From Mycolicibacterium novocastrense (GTDB taxonomy: Bacteria; Actinomycetota; Actinomycetes; Mycobacteriales; Mycobacteriaceae), in the NCBI RefSeq assembly GCF_001570485.1, contig NZ_BCTA01000036.1, forward strand, positions 434,001 to 498,000: a DNA stretch of 64,000 nucleotides. Reading direction: 5' to 3'. Within the stretch, counting starts at the first letter, position 1, and each line of letters starts with the position of its first letter. The notes under the pieces are model-generated. The model did no database searches, was not told the DNA's origin, and saw only the letters and a program-made list of their open reading frames with translations. The position numbers and the translations under genes are program-made. This document shows, piece after piece, positions 47,062 to 56,224 of this stretch.

Positions 47062-47625
47062 TCACCAGGTGCTGGTGCGCATCACGATCTCGGCGGCCAG
47101 CTGCGCCGTGGACTCCGCGGCGTTGCGCCTGCCCAGCAGGTCGACCATCCGGTAGTCGCCGTACACGTAGCGCTGACTGGCCTTGGCGACCGCGCGCGCG
47201 GCGGGGGTGCTGACCAGAGCCGTGGTGTTCATCTCCACCGGCGGGCAGTGCTCGTCGCGGATCACGCCCGCGGCGTCGGCGACGCGCGGATGGCCGCGGT
47301 CGATGACGACCAACCCGATGAACCGGTCGAGCCGGGTGGCGGCCAGTTCCCACGCCAGCTCGCCTCCGACGCGGTCCCCCACCAACAGCGCCCATTTCAC
47401 GCCGAGAGCGTCGAGGATGGCAACGACCGACTTGGCGGTCAGCCGAGGATCGGGCGGGACGACGACGGTCCGCAACGACGCGGTGTGCAGCCGCTGACAC
47501 ACGGCGTCATAGGCCGCGGCCGGTTGATGACCCGCCCCGAGCACCACCACCACCGATCCCTTGTCGGGACCGGAGACGTCGACGGGCACGCTGAAACCCT
47601 CGACGGCGACCGTGGTGGATGGCAT
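47062..47625 (-). CDS. Alpha/beta hydrolase-like protein lacking the nucleophile
   Basis: 187 residues, short for the fold. Strands and helices fit an alpha/beta hydrolase core (VVVVLGAGHQPAAAY as HG-like region, LLVGDRVGGELAWELA at the elbow), but the nucleophile position is Arg85 in Gly-Asp-Arg-Val-Gly instead of Ser. IVIDRGHPRV-like residues follow, and no clear catalytic His is seen. It may be a non-catalytic binding protein. Stop abuts the convergent ngg stop. Confidence 0.65.
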   Translation of the reverse strand: MPSTTVAVEGFSVPVDVSGPDKGSVVVVLGAGHQPAAAYDAVCQRLHTASLRTVVVPPDPRLTAKSVVAILDALGVKWALLVGDRVGGELAWELAATRLDRFIGLVVIDRGHPRVADAAGVIRDEHCPPVEMNTTALVSTPAARAVAKASQRYVYGDYRMVDLLGRRNAAESTAQLAAEIVMRTSTW

Positions 47626-47631
47626 TGGGCC

Positions 47632-47637
47632 ACGCTA
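47632..47637 (-). promoter_or_regulatory. Candidate leaderless promoter of the hydrolase-like gene
   Basis: TAGCGT on the minus strand, 6 bases before ATG 47625, no ribosome-binding site. Confidence 0.4.
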
Positions 47638-47687
47638 CAGCGGTCCACGGGCCGACGCGGTCGTTTCGCCGGGAGTGAACGGGCGAT

Positions 47688-48353
47688 TCAGAGCGCAGCG
47701 ACGCGCTCGGCCTGCTCGGTCGCGATGTCCAGAAAGGTCTGGGGCAGCGTGGCTTTGACCGGAATCGTCGGATTCGGAGTCGGGAACGCGACGCCGTACA
47801 CCGCCATGGTCCCGATGTTCTCGAAGGTGAAGTAGACGCTGCTGTCGACCCCGCCGAGTTGCATGGTCTGCTCGTAGACGAGCGCGTCGGCGCGAGGTGG
47901 ATCCATCCTGGTCGTCGTCATCGGGATGCCCGGCGAGGACTCGTCGAAGAACGTCTCGAAGCGCGAGCACCGCTCGGCCGTCGCCGCCAGTTTGTCCAGA
48001 TCCAGACGCCATGTCAGCACGGTCATCACAATGCGGGCGCCGTCGTAGCCGACGACGTACTCTTTCGCGCTGCCCGGACCGCGCTCCCCGGACTGGGCGA
48101 TCACCCGGGTGAGTCCCTCAGAGCACCCCGCCGGTCGGGACAGCATGGCCGGAGGGGCGCCCGCCCCGTCACCACCCCGGCCGGGTTCGCGGACGACATG
48201 GTCGAACTGCACCCCCTGCGGGAAGTCGGCCGCGGTGAGCAGCGCTCTGTCCAGGCGGGCGCCGGGCCAGGTCGGCGAGCCCTCGATCGCGTGCGCGCAA
48301 CCGGTCGATGTCAGCGCGGTGAGCACCACCGCCACGGCGAGTCGCCGGTTCAT
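47688..48353 (-). CDS. Predicted lipoprotein, unknown function
   Basis: 221 residues. Lipoprotein signal [19 protein letters not shown] with lipidated Cys19. The mature part is globular with two further Cys ([14 protein letters not shown]) likely paired, resembling the DUF5642-like mycobacterial lipoproteins only loosely. Its ATG overlaps the cobQ stop (ATGA), so it is co-translated with a cobalamin gene although no functional link is evident. Confidence 0.75.
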   Translation of the reverse strand: MNRRLAVAVVLTALTSTGCAHAIEGSPTWPGARLDRALLTAADFPQGVQFDHVVREPGRGGDGAGAPPAMLSRPAGCSEGLTRVIAQSGERGPGSAKEYVVGYDGARIVMTVLTWRLDLDKLAATAERCSRFETFFDESSPGIPMTTTRMDPPRADALVYEQTMQLGGVDSSVYFTFENIGTMAVYGVAFPTPNPTIPVKATLPQTFLDIATEQAERVAAL

Positions 48354-49888
48354 CGCCGCAGTCCCGTCACGATGTCGGGCCGGGCCGGGGCGCCGTCCTC
48401 GAGCAGGGTCAGCACCGCGTCCACGTCGAGGTGGCTGGTCAGCAGGTCGGCCATCAGATCCAGTTGCGCATCGCGGCGAGCACCGACGTCGACATCGTCG
48501 GTCACGACGAACCCACTGCGGCCGGCGGCCGCTGCGACCTCGACCAGCCAGGAGCGCCGCACGTCGTCGTTGTCGAGCACACCGTGCCAGTGGGTGCCGT
48601 ACACCGCCTCGCGCCGCAGGCCGACCCCGAGCCACTGTTCCTCCGTCGAGCGGACGATCTGACCGTGGTGAATCTCATAGCCGGACAACGCTTCTTCGTG
48701 ACGGCGCACGGTCTTTTCGGCTGCGAAGACGACGTCGGCGTCGAGCAGGTCCAGGCCCGCCACGACGCCAGCACCGGACTCCACCGAATCGTCGATGTGC
48801 GCGCACAGCATCTGGAAGCCGCCGCACACCCCCAGCACCGGCAGGCCGCGCGTGGCGTGTGCGCTCACCGCGTCGGCAAGCCCGCTGCGGCGCAGCCAAT
48901 CCAGGTCGGCGACGGTGGCCTTGCTGCCGGGGATCACGACCACGTCCACGTCGACGAGATCGGCGGGTTCACTGACCCAGCGGACCAGCACACCCGGTTC
49001 GCACGCGAGGGCTTCGACATCGGTCGAGTTCGAGATGCGGGGCAACCGGATCGCGGCAACCCGCAACCACTGCTCACCCCGCGGGGGTTGCGGTTCACCG
49101 ACCACGCGACGGGCCACCACCGAGACAGAGTCCTCGGTGTCCAGCCACAAGCCCTCGGCATACGGGATGACGCCGTAGGTCGGCCGCCCCGACAACTCCT
49201 GCAGTTGCGCCAGGCCGGGCGCAAGCAGCGACGGGTCACCGCGAAACTTGTTGACCACGAAACCGGCGATCAACCGCTGGTCTTCGGGTTCCAACACCGC
49301 GACGGTGCCGTAGAGGTGTGCGAGCACACCGCCGCGGTCGATGTCGCCGACCACGATCACCGGAAGCCCCGCGGCGCGCGCCAACCCCATGTTCGCCAGA
49401 TCGGTTGCCCGCAAGTTGATTTCGGCGGGCGAGCCGGCACCCTCGCAGATGACGGCGTCGAATTCGGCGCGCAGCTGCTCCAGTTCGCCTGCGACGACCG
49501 TGCCCAGGCGGTCGCGGTGGTCGATGTAGTCGCGCGCGCTGACGGTGTCGACCACCCGACCGCGCACCACCAGCTGTGAGGTGCGGTCGCTGCCGGGTTT
49601 GAGCAGGATCGGGTTGAACCGGGTGTGCGGCGCCAGACCGGCGGCGCGGGCCTGCATCGCCTGGGCCCGGCCGATCTCGCCGCCGTCGACGGTGACCGCG
49701 GAGTTGTTCGACATGTTCTGCGCCTTGAACGGTGCGACGCGAATACCCTTGCGCGCCAACAGCCGACACAGGCCGGCCACCACCATCGACTTGCCGGCGT
49801 CCGAGGTGGTGCCTGCCACCAGCAGGGCGCCGCCCGCCGGTTGTGAATCAGGCGACGCGACTGCGTGTCTGGGCGTCGTCGGATTCAC
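48350..49888 (-). CDS. cobQ: Cobyric acid synthase
   Basis: 512 residues from GTG 49888. N-terminal ATPase domain with [15 protein letters not shown] and [10 protein letters not shown], the hallmark of CobQ; C-terminal triad-type amidotransferase domain with the nucleophile Cys in [11 protein letters not shown] and His in GTHWHG. It amidates four side chains of adenosylcobyrinic acid a,c-diamide with glutamine and ATP. In M. tuberculosis cobQ1 is elsewhere (Rv0255c), so its place downstream of mapB differs. A GTG 10 codons in is an alternative start. Confidence 0.93.
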   Translation of the reverse strand: MNPTTPRHAVASPDSQPAGGALLVAGTTSDAGKSMVVAGLCRLLARKGIRVAPFKAQNMSNNSAVTVDGGEIGRAQAMQARAAGLAPHTRFNPILLKPGSDRTSQLVVRGRVVDTVSARDYIDHRDRLGTVVAGELEQLRAEFDAVICEGAGSPAEINLRATDLANMGLARAAGLPVIVVGDIDRGGVLAHLYGTVAVLEPEDQRLIAGFVVNKFRGDPSLLAPGLAQLQELSGRPTYGVIPYAEGLWLDTEDSVSVVARRVVGEPQPPRGEQWLRVAAIRLPRISNSTDVEALACEPGVLVRWVSEPADLVDVDVVVIPGSKATVADLDWLRRSGLADAVSAHATRGLPVLGVCGGFQMLCAHIDDSVESGAGVVAGLDLLDADVVFAAEKTVRRHEEALSGYEIHHGQIVRSTEEQWLGVGLRREAVYGTHWHGVLDNDDVRRSWLVEVAAAAGRSGFVVTDDVDVGARRDAQLDLMADLLTSHLDVDAVLTLLEDGAPARPDIVTGLRR

Positions 49889-49899
49889 AGTCGAGCGTT

Positions 49900-50760
49900 C
49901 TAGTCGGCGACTGTCAGGATCTCGGCGCCGTCGTCGGTGACCACCAGCGTGTGCTCGAACTGCGCGGTCCACCTCTTGTCGGTGGTGGCGACGGTCCAAC
50001 CGTCGTCCCAGATCTCGTAGTCCAGGCCGCCGAGGTTGATCATCGGCTCGATGGTGAACGTCATACCCGGCTCCAGGACTGTGTCCACCGCGGGCTGGTC
50101 GTAGTGCAGGACGACCAGGCCGTTGTGGAACGTGGTGCCGATGCCGTGGCCGGTGAAGTCGCGAACCACGTTGTAGCCGAATCGGTTCGCGTAGGACTCG
50201 ATGACCCGCCCGACGACCGACAGCTGCCGTCCGGGTTTGACGGCCTTGATCGCGCGCATGGTCGCCTCGTGCGTGCGCTCCACGAGCAGGCGGTGTTCCT
50301 CGGAGACGTCGCCCGCCAGGAAGGTCGCGTTGGTGTCTCCGTGCACACCGTCGATGTAGGCGGTCACGTCGATGTTGACGATGTCGCCGTCCTCGATGAC
50401 CGTCGAGTCCGGGATGCCGTGGCAGATGATCTCGTTGAGCGAGGTGCAGCAGGACTTCGGGAAACCCTTGTAGCCGAGGGTCGACGGGTAGGCGCCGTGA
50501 TCGATCATGTACTCGTGGGCGATGCGGTCCAGCTCGTCGGTCGTGACGCCGGGTGCGACGGCTTTACCCGCCTCGGCCAGCGCACGCGCCGCGATGCGGC
50601 CCGCGACGCGCATCTTCTCGATCACCTCGGGCGTCTGCACCCACGGCTCGCTGCCCTCGTCGACGGTCTGCTTCCAGGCGTACTCCGGCCGTGGAATCGA
50701 CGCGGGCACCGGCAGCGTCGGCGAGACCACGCCGGGGCGGAGTGCGGTACGAACGGGCAT
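49900..50760 (-). CDS. mapB: Methionine aminopeptidase, type Ic
   Basis: 286 residues. Pita-bread fold with metal ligands Asp in [12 protein letters not shown] and GDTNATF, His in [11 protein letters not shown], and Glu in FTIEPM and AQFEHT. The 40-residue N-terminal extension with [12 protein letters not shown] is the Pro-rich segment of type Ic enzymes that docks to the ribosome. It removes initiator Met from nascent proteins. Equivalent to Rv2861c. Confidence 0.95.
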   Translation of the reverse strand: MPVRTALRPGVVSPTLPVPASIPRPEYAWKQTVDEGSEPWVQTPEVIEKMRVAGRIAARALAEAGKAVAPGVTTDELDRIAHEYMIDHGAYPSTLGYKGFPKSCCTSLNEIICHGIPDSTVIEDGDIVNIDVTAYIDGVHGDTNATFLAGDVSEEHRLLVERTHEATMRAIKAVKPGRQLSVVGRVIESYANRFGYNVVRDFTGHGIGTTFHNGLVVLHYDQPAVDTVLEPGMTFTIEPMINLGGLDYEIWDDGWTVATTDKRWTAQFEHTLVVTDDGAEILTVAD

Positions 50761-50779
50761 GTCAACAGGGTAGACGAGG

Positions 50780-51364
50780 TCAGCGCCGGTCGAACGGGGT
50801 GAGCCGCCAGGACCGGCGCGGCCCGCGGACGTCCACCGAGCCGCAGACCACCTTGCCGGTCAGGATGACGTGCGGGTTGCCTTCGGCCGGCGCGTCCCTG
50901 CGGTGATCGCGGGCGCTGCCCACGTTGACCTCGACGTCGTCGATGGAGGCGCTGGCCCCGTCGGGCAGCCGCAGTTCAAGCCCCCCGAACTTGAGGTCGA
51001 GCTCGATGACGACCATCGGCCCGGCAAAGCGCGCCCGGGTCAGGTCCAAGTCCACCGAACCCATCCGCCGGTGCAGGGCCAGCCGGCTCGGCACCGTCCA
51101 TTCGCCGTGCCGCTTGAGGGAGCCGAGCACACCACGCAGCTCGACGCGATCGGCGGCCGAGGTGACGATGGCACCCGGGCCGGGCAGGTCGCCCACCAGC
51201 GCGTCCAGGTCCGAGTGCAGGCGCGCCCGCGCCACCGCCGCCGAGCGCTCCTCGAACTCCTCGATGTCGATCAGGCCCAGCGCGACGGCGTTGTGCAGTC
51301 GTCGCAGCGTGCCGTTGCGGTCGGCGTCGGAGACGCGCATGGCGTCGTGGTTGATCTCGGTCAT
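50780..51364 (-). CDS. DUF1707 domain protein (Rv2862c-like)
   Basis: 194 residues, as in M. tuberculosis. DUF1707 at about 5-60: [20 protein letters not shown], then [19 protein letters not shown]. The C-terminal half is beta-rich ([20 protein letters not shown] and following), like the LiaF/DUF2154-type sheet domain that senses or shields envelope stress components. No membrane segment. Function unknown. Confidence 0.82.
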   Translation of the reverse strand: MTEINHDAMRVSDADRNGTLRRLHNAVALGLIDIEEFEERSAAVARARLHSDLDALVGDLPGPGAIVTSAADRVELRGVLGSLKRHGEWTVPSRLALHRRMGSVDLDLTRARFAGPMVVIELDLKFGGLELRLPDGASASIDDVEVNVGSARDHRRDAPAEGNPHVILTGKVVCGSVDVRGPRRSWRLTPFDRR

Positions 51365-51396
51365 CGCACGTTCCACGGTACGGCGACGACGCCCGA

Positions 51397-53205
51397 TCAG
51401 GCCAGGTAGTCCGGCGGCAGCCCGTCGAGCATGCCCTTGAGCATCCGCACCGCGTACTCCGAGGACCCGCCCCCGACGATCATCGCGGCGAAGGCCATGT
51501 CGCCGCGGTATCCGGCGAACCACGAGTGCGATCCGCCCGCGAACTCGGCCTCACCGGTCTTGCCGCGCACGTCGCCCGCACCCTGTAGATCCTCGGCGGT
51601 GCCGTTGGTCACCACCAGCCGCATCATCGGCCGCAGCCCTTCGACGATCTTCGGGTCCATCGGCGCCGGGCCCTCGGCGATCTCCGTTTCTTTACCCTGA
51701 ATCAGTTGCGGGACAGGGGTTTTCCCGGCCGCGACGGTCGCCGCGGCCAGCGCCATACCGAACGGGCTGGCCAGCACCTTGCCCTGACCGAAGCCGTCCT
51801 CGGTGCGCTCGGCGAGGTCGACGGTGGGGGGCACGGAACCGGTCACGGTCCTCAGGCCGGGGATGTCGTAATCGGCGCCAAGGCCGTACTTGGCCGCGGC
51901 CATCGTCAACCCGCGCGGCGGCATCCGGCTGGCCAGCTCGGCGAAGGTGGTGTTGCAGGAACTGGCGAACGCCCGCGACATCGGCACGGTGCCGAGGTCG
52001 AAGCCGCCGTAGTTGGGCACCGTGCGGTGGCCGATGTCCATCGTGCCGGGGCACGGAAGCATCGTGTTGGGAGTGGCCATATCGCGCTCGATGGCCGCCC
52101 CGGCGGTCACCATCTTGAACGTCGAACCGGGTGGATACAGGCCGGTGGTGGCGATGAGGCCTTCGGTGTCGGCGGCCGCGTTCTGCGCGACGGCCAGGAT
52201 CTCACCGGTCGACGGTTTGATCACGACGATCATCGCCTTCTTGCCGGTGAAGTTGACCGCGTTCTGCGCGGCGTTCTGCACCGAACGGTCGAGGCTGATC
52301 CGGATCGAGGGCGCGGGATCACCCGCCACCTCGTTGAGCACGTCGACGTCGACGCCGTTCTGGTTGACGGTGACCACCCGCCACCCCGCGTTTCCGCCGA
52401 GTTCACCCGCGACCGCCCGCTTGACCTCGCCGACGATCGCCGGCGCGAATTTCTCGTCGGTGGGCAGCATTTCGGCAAGCGGCGTGATGACCACACCGGG
52501 TTGCGCACCGATCGCGGCGGCCACCGGGTCGTGGTCGGACTTACGTAGCGTGATCAGGTTCAGCGGCTGCTTGGATGAGCTGGCCTGCTCGGCGAGCCGC
52601 TGCGGGTCGAGCGTGTTGTCGAATGGCCGCAAGGCATCCACGACGGCCCGGGCGGTCTGCATCAGCGACCCGCCCGCCGCCCGGGCGTCCAGCGAGTAGC
52701 TGTACAGGTATCCGGGCACCAGCACCTCGGTACCGCCGCGTTCGATCACCGACGCCCGCGGTGGCGCGTCGGCGCGCAGCGCGAAGGTCTGGTTCTCGCC
52801 GAGGCGCGGGTGCAGGCCGGTGGCGCTCCACCGCACGATCCAGCGGCCTTCGTCGCGGACCATGTTCAGCTGTCCGTCGTAGGTCCAGGTCCGGTCCTTG
52901 GGCAGATGCCATGTGTAGCGGTAGGTGACGCTGCCGGTGTCCATCGCGTACTTGGAGCCCAGGATCTGCGTGTCCACGTGGGTGGCTTGCAGCCCGGCCC
53001 ACGCCTCGTTGAGGTCTTCGCGCGCATCGGCGGGCCGATCGCTGAGTTCGGCCGCGCCCGCGGTGTCCCCGGTCGCGAGCGCCGCGAAGAACTTCTCGGC
53101 GGCGGTCTCGGGCCCGGCGGGCTTGGGCGTACAGGCGCTGTTGAGGCCGGCGGCCACGATTCCGACCGCGGCCAAGCTCATGATGCGTGTTACTGAAGAT
53201 GCCAT
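51397..53205 (-). CDS. Penicillin-binding lipoprotein (Rv2864c-like transpeptidase)
   Basis: 602 residues. Signal with lipobox LNSAC, lipidated Cys25. NTF2-like MecA_N domain (about 30-145), dimerisation domain, then a class B transpeptidase domain with SXXK at Ser361-Thr-Phe-Lys364, SXN at Ser416-Cys-Asn418 and KTG at Lys549. It cross-links peptidoglycan outside the membrane and would bind beta-lactams. Lipid anchoring replaces the usual membrane helix. Followed by the DUF1707 gene. Confidence 0.92.
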   Translation of the reverse strand: MASSVTRIMSLAAVGIVAAGLNSACTPKPAGPETAAEKFFAALATGDTAGAAELSDRPADAREDLNEAWAGLQATHVDTQILGSKYAMDTGSVTYRYTWHLPKDRTWTYDGQLNMVRDEGRWIVRWSATGLHPRLGENQTFALRADAPPRASVIERGGTEVLVPGYLYSYSLDARAAGGSLMQTARAVVDALRPFDNTLDPQRLAEQASSSKQPLNLITLRKSDHDPVAAAIGAQPGVVITPLAEMLPTDEKFAPAIVGEVKRAVAGELGGNAGWRVVTVNQNGVDVDVLNEVAGDPAPSIRISLDRSVQNAAQNAVNFTGKKAMIVVIKPSTGEILAVAQNAAADTEGLIATTGLYPPGSTFKMVTAGAAIERDMATPNTMLPCPGTMDIGHRTVPNYGGFDLGTVPMSRAFASSCNTTFAELASRMPPRGLTMAAAKYGLGADYDIPGLRTVTGSVPPTVDLAERTEDGFGQGKVLASPFGMALAAATVAAGKTPVPQLIQGKETEIAEGPAPMDPKIVEGLRPMMRLVVTNGTAEDLQGAGDVRGKTGEAEFAGGSHSWFAGYRGDMAFAAMIVGGGSSEYAVRMLKGMLDGLPPDYLA

Positions 53206-53285
53206 TGGGGCAGATGTTACGAAGTCGAGACCTGCAATCCCGGTAGGCGCACCGATTTTTGCGAGTCGGTTCTCCGATTGGGCGG

Positions 53286-53334
53286 CTTAACGGGTTGATT
53301 GCACGCACCTGGCGCGTGAGATCAACCCCTTAAG
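53286..53334 (-). terminator. Long hairpin upstream of the PBP gene
   Basis: Arms CTTAACGGGTTGAT (53286-53299) and ATCAACCCCTTAAG (53321-53334) pair over 14 bp with one mismatch. The 21-base loop can extend pairing through CACGC/GCGTG. It lies downstream of the GyrA-like/GNAT gene and 81 bases before the PBP start, in a 231-base gap, so it may end the first transcript or regulate the second. Confidence 0.6.
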
Positions 53335-53351
53335 GGCGAATCGGCGCCTGG

Positions 53352-53400
53352 GGCCGTCTGCCGGTCGGCGCGCCCGCGGCCGTCTGCCGGTCGGCGCGCC
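53352..53400. repeat. Two tandem 26-bp GC-rich repeats
   Basis: GGCCGTCTGCCGGTCGGCGC begins both copies (53352 and 53378), identical over the first 23 bases. Noncoding in the frames of the flanking genes. Confidence 0.75.
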
Positions 53401-53436
53401 TGGCGCCTCAGCCCGCGGTCGGCCCGGCGCCGAATG

Positions 53437-54093
53437 TCAGCCCGCGGCCGGTGCCCGCACCACCAGCGGCACTCCCGGGAAGTAGGCGGCCATCTCCGAG
53501 CGCGACTTGCGCAGCGCCGCGGTGCCGTAACCCTGCTTGCGATGGTCGGGGTGGATCCAGATCCGCACGTTGACCTCACCGGAGACCAGGTCGCCGAACA
53601 CCATCCCGATCTTCTCGGAGCCGTGCACCGCGACCAGCCAAGCCGCCTCTTCCGCGTCGACGCGTCGCAGGCCGGCGCGGATCTCGTCGTCGAGGTCGCC
53701 CGCGGGGGCGCGCGACCCGTCGCCCGCCTCGCGCACGTCCTGGGTGCGTGCGGCGAAGATGTCGCGATCGGCGTCGGCGAGGAACGGGCGCAGCGCCATG
53801 CTGTCCGCGCTGCGTGCCGGCTCACCCATGGTGAAGCTGAGCTGGTTGTTGAGGTCCTCGAGTTCGGCGGCGATCCGGCGCCGCGACACCTTGGTCAGCC
53901 GATCGAACGACAGCCGCAGCACCGCCTCGGCGGCCGTGTGCGATGCGCCGAGCATGCTCGCGATCGCCTCGATCGCGGCGTCATAGTCCTCGGAATCGAC
54001 GATGACGTCGAGCAGTTCGTGCCGCCGTTCCAGCGCGCGAACCATCGTGTCGGCGATCTCCCTGCGCGCGATTGTCCGGTCGTCGTCAGCCAT
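53437..54093 (-). CDS. GNAT acetyltransferase with GyrA-like helical N-terminus
   Basis: 218 residues. Residues about 10-80 (RRHELLDVIVDSEDYDAAIE, then AAEAVLRLSFDRLTKVSRRR and IAAELEDLNNQL) resemble the helical exit region of the DNA gyrase A breakage-reunion domain. Residues about 100-218 are a GNAT domain with motif A IWIHPDHRKQGYGTAALRKS. The combination is inferred by eye. Possible roles include protein acetylation with dimerisation through the helical part. ATG 54093 is 6 bases after a -10-like TACGCT. Confidence 0.72.
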   Translation of the reverse strand: MADDDRTIARREIADTMVRALERRHELLDVIVDSEDYDAAIEAIASMLGASHTAAEAVLRLSFDRLTKVSRRRIAAELEDLNNQLSFTMGEPARSADSMALRPFLADADRDIFAARTQDVREAGDGSRAPAGDLDDEIRAGLRRVDAEEAAWLVAVHGSEKIGMVFGDLVSGEVNVRIWIHPDHRKQGYGTAALRKSRSEMAAYFPGVPLVVRAPAAG

Positions 54094-54099
54094 GCCGTG

Positions 54100-54105
54100 A
54101 GCGTA
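54100..54105 (-). promoter_or_regulatory. Candidate leaderless promoter of the GyrA-like/GNAT gene
   Basis: TACGCT on the minus strand, 6 bases before ATG 54093, no Shine-Dalgarno. Confidence 0.4.
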
Positions 54106-54128
54106 AATGAGTCGGGCGCCCGGAACGG

Positions 54129-54983
54129 TCAGTCGAGCAGAACGGTCGCGAACGTTCCCACCTGTTGGAAGCCGACGCGCTCATAGGTGGCCCGCGCGAC
54201 GGTGTTGAAGTCGTTGACGTACAGGCTCGCCGTGCGCCCGGACCGGACCACCGCGTCGGCCAGCGTGGCGGTGCCCGTGGCGCCCAGACCATGCCCGCGC
54301 CAGTCGGGGTGCACCCACACGCCCTGGATCTGTCCGACCGTCGGCGACTGCGAACCGACCTCGGCCTTGAACACCACCTCGCCGCGCTCGAAGCGGGCCC
54401 ACGCCCGGCCCGCAGCGATCAGACCGGCGACCCGCCTGCGGTATCCCCTGCCTCCGTCGCCGAGCCGCGGGTCGATGCCGACCTCACCGATGAACATGTC
54501 GATCGAGGCGACGAGGTAGGCGTCGAGTTCGTCGGCACGCACCTGGCGTACGGCGGGATCGGTCGCACACGACGGCGGTGTGCTCAACGCCAGAAGCGGC
54601 TGATGCTCACGCACATCGCGGGCGGCACCCCAGGCGTTCTCGAGGCGACGCCACATCGGCAGCACCAACTCGGCCCGCCCGACCAGCGAGGAGCAGCGAC
54701 GCGCGGTGCTCATCGCCTTCTCGGCGAACGCATGAAGGTCAATCATGTCCCCGCGCAACGGAATCAGGTTCGCACCGGCGTAGCACAGCGATTCGGTGGG
54801 TCTGCGCCGCGTCCACAGCTCCCCGCCGATCGCCGAAGGTTCCACACCGTATTCGGCCACCCGGCAGGCGACCATGCATGAGCCGATCGGATCCTCGTCG
54901 AGCACCCGCATCACGGCGCCGACGTCACGCACCACCGAGACCCGTCGTTCGTCAACGTGACGAAACAGCGGCGGTGCCGACAT
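54129..54983 (-). CDS. GNAT family acetyltransferase with DUF4081 domain (Rv2867c-like)
   Basis: 284 residues, the same as Rv2867c. N-terminal DUF4081 domain (about 15-125, VLDEDPIGSCMVACRVAEYG, then GANLIPLRGD) and a C-terminal GNAT domain with IQGVWVHPDWRGHGLGATGT (about 216-235) for acetyl-CoA binding and NTVARATYERVGFQQVGTF. Substrate unknown. It follows ispG across a 53-base gap that contains a terminator-like hairpin. Confidence 0.87.
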   Translation of the reverse strand: MSAPPLFRHVDERRVSVVRDVGAVMRVLDEDPIGSCMVACRVAEYGVEPSAIGGELWTRRRPTESLCYAGANLIPLRGDMIDLHAFAEKAMSTARRCSSLVGRAELVLPMWRRLENAWGAARDVREHQPLLALSTPPSCATDPAVRQVRADELDAYLVASIDMFIGEVGIDPRLGDGGRGYRRRVAGLIAAGRAWARFERGEVVFKAEVGSQSPTVGQIQGVWVHPDWRGHGLGATGTATLADAVVRSGRTASLYVNDFNTVARATYERVGFQQVGTFATVLLD

Positions 54984-55001
54984 GGGATCTCTTTCTCGCC
55001 G

Positions 55002-55024
55002 ACACCGGGCGGTCTACCCGGTGT
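55002..55024 (-). terminator. Terminator of the dxr-rip1-ispG operon
   Basis: Perfect 8-bp stem ACACCGGG (55002-55009) / CCCGGTGT (55017-55024) with a 7-base loop, 12 bases after the ispG stop. Confidence 0.65.
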
Positions 55025-55036
55025 TTGGGATCACAT

Positions 55037-56209
55037 TCAGCTTACGGTCACGACCGGCGAACCGCTGGCATCTGTTCCCCGCTCTGTGTTGATTTCTGAG
55101 GCCAACCTCATTGCCTCTTCGATCAGCGTCTCGACGATCTGGGCCTCGGGGACGGTCTTGATGACCTCGCCCTTGACGAAGATCTGACCCTTGCCGTTGC
55201 CGGACGCCACCCCGAGGTCGGCCTCGCGCGCCTCGCCGGGACCGTTGACGACACAACCCATCACGGCGACGCGCAGCGGAACGTCCATCCCCTCCAGTCC
55301 GGCGGTGACCTCGTTGGCCAACGAGTAGACGTCGACCTGGGCGCGCCCACACGACGGGCACGACACGATCTCCAGCGACCGCGGACGCAGGTTCAGCGAT
55401 TCGAGGATCTGGTTGCCCACCTTGACCTCTTCGGCGGGCGGCGCCGACAGCGAGACGCGGATGGTGTCGCCGATGCCCTTGGACAGCAGTGCGCCGAACG
55501 CGACCGCCGACTTGATCGTGCCCTGGAACGCCGGGCCCGCCTCGGTGACGCCCAGATGCAGCGGGTAGTCGCACTGCGCGGCCAGCTGTTCGTAGGCGGC
55601 CACCATCACGACGGGGTCGTTGTGCTTGACGCTGATCTTGATGTCGCCGAAGCCGTGCTCCTCGAACAGCGACGCCTCCCACAGCGCGGACTCGACCAGC
55701 GCCTCGGGTGTGGCCTTGCCGTACTTCTCCATGAAGCGCTTGTCCAGCGATCCGGCGTTGACGCCGATGCGGATCGGGATGCCCGCCGCGCCCGCGGCCT
55801 TGGCGACCTCGCCGACCCGGCCGTCGAACTCCTTGATGTTGCCGGGGTTGACGCGCACGGCCGCGCAGCCGGCGTCGATGGCGGCGAAGATGTACTTCGG
55901 TTGGAAATGGATGTCGGCGATCACCGGAATCTGGCTGTGCCGGGCGATCTCGGCGAGCGCGTCGGCGTCCTCCTGACGCGGGCACGCCACCCGCACGATG
56001 TCGCAACCCGACGCGGTCAGTTCGGCGATCTGCTGCAACGTGGAGTTGACGTCGTGGGTCTTGGTGGTGCACATGGACTGCACCGCGATCGGGTGGTCGC
56101 TGCCGATGCCGACATCGCCGACCATCAATTGACGGGTATTTCGTCGGGGCGCCAGAACCGGCGCCGGGGGCGCCGGCATGCCCAGTCCGATTTGTTGGCC
56201 GGAGGCCAT
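55037..56209 (-). CDS. ispG: 4-hydroxy-3-methylbut-2-enyl diphosphate synthase (flavodoxin/ferredoxin)
   Basis: 390 residues. TIM-barrel N-domain ([20 protein letters not shown], then RVNPGNI) and C-terminal iron-sulfur domain with Cys in [12 protein letters not shown] and [11 protein letters not shown], ligands of the [4Fe-4S] cluster. It reduces MEcPP to HMBPP in the MEP isoprenoid pathway, the same pathway as dxr two genes upstream. Start ATG with AGGAGA 4 bases upstream. Also called gcpE (Rv2868c). Confidence 0.96.
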   Translation of the reverse strand: MASGQQIGLGMPAPPAPVLAPRRNTRQLMVGDVGIGSDHPIAVQSMCTTKTHDVNSTLQQIAELTASGCDIVRVACPRQEDADALAEIARHSQIPVIADIHFQPKYIFAAIDAGCAAVRVNPGNIKEFDGRVGEVAKAAGAAGIPIRIGVNAGSLDKRFMEKYGKATPEALVESALWEASLFEEHGFGDIKISVKHNDPVVMVAAYEQLAAQCDYPLHLGVTEAGPAFQGTIKSAVAFGALLSKGIGDTIRVSLSAPPAEEVKVGNQILESLNLRPRSLEIVSCPSCGRAQVDVYSLANEVTAGLEGMDVPLRVAVMGCVVNGPGEAREADLGVASGNGKGQIFVKGEVIKTVPEAQIVETLIEEAMRLASEINTERGTDASGSPVVTVS

Positions 56210-56224
56210 TTACTCTCCTACTGC

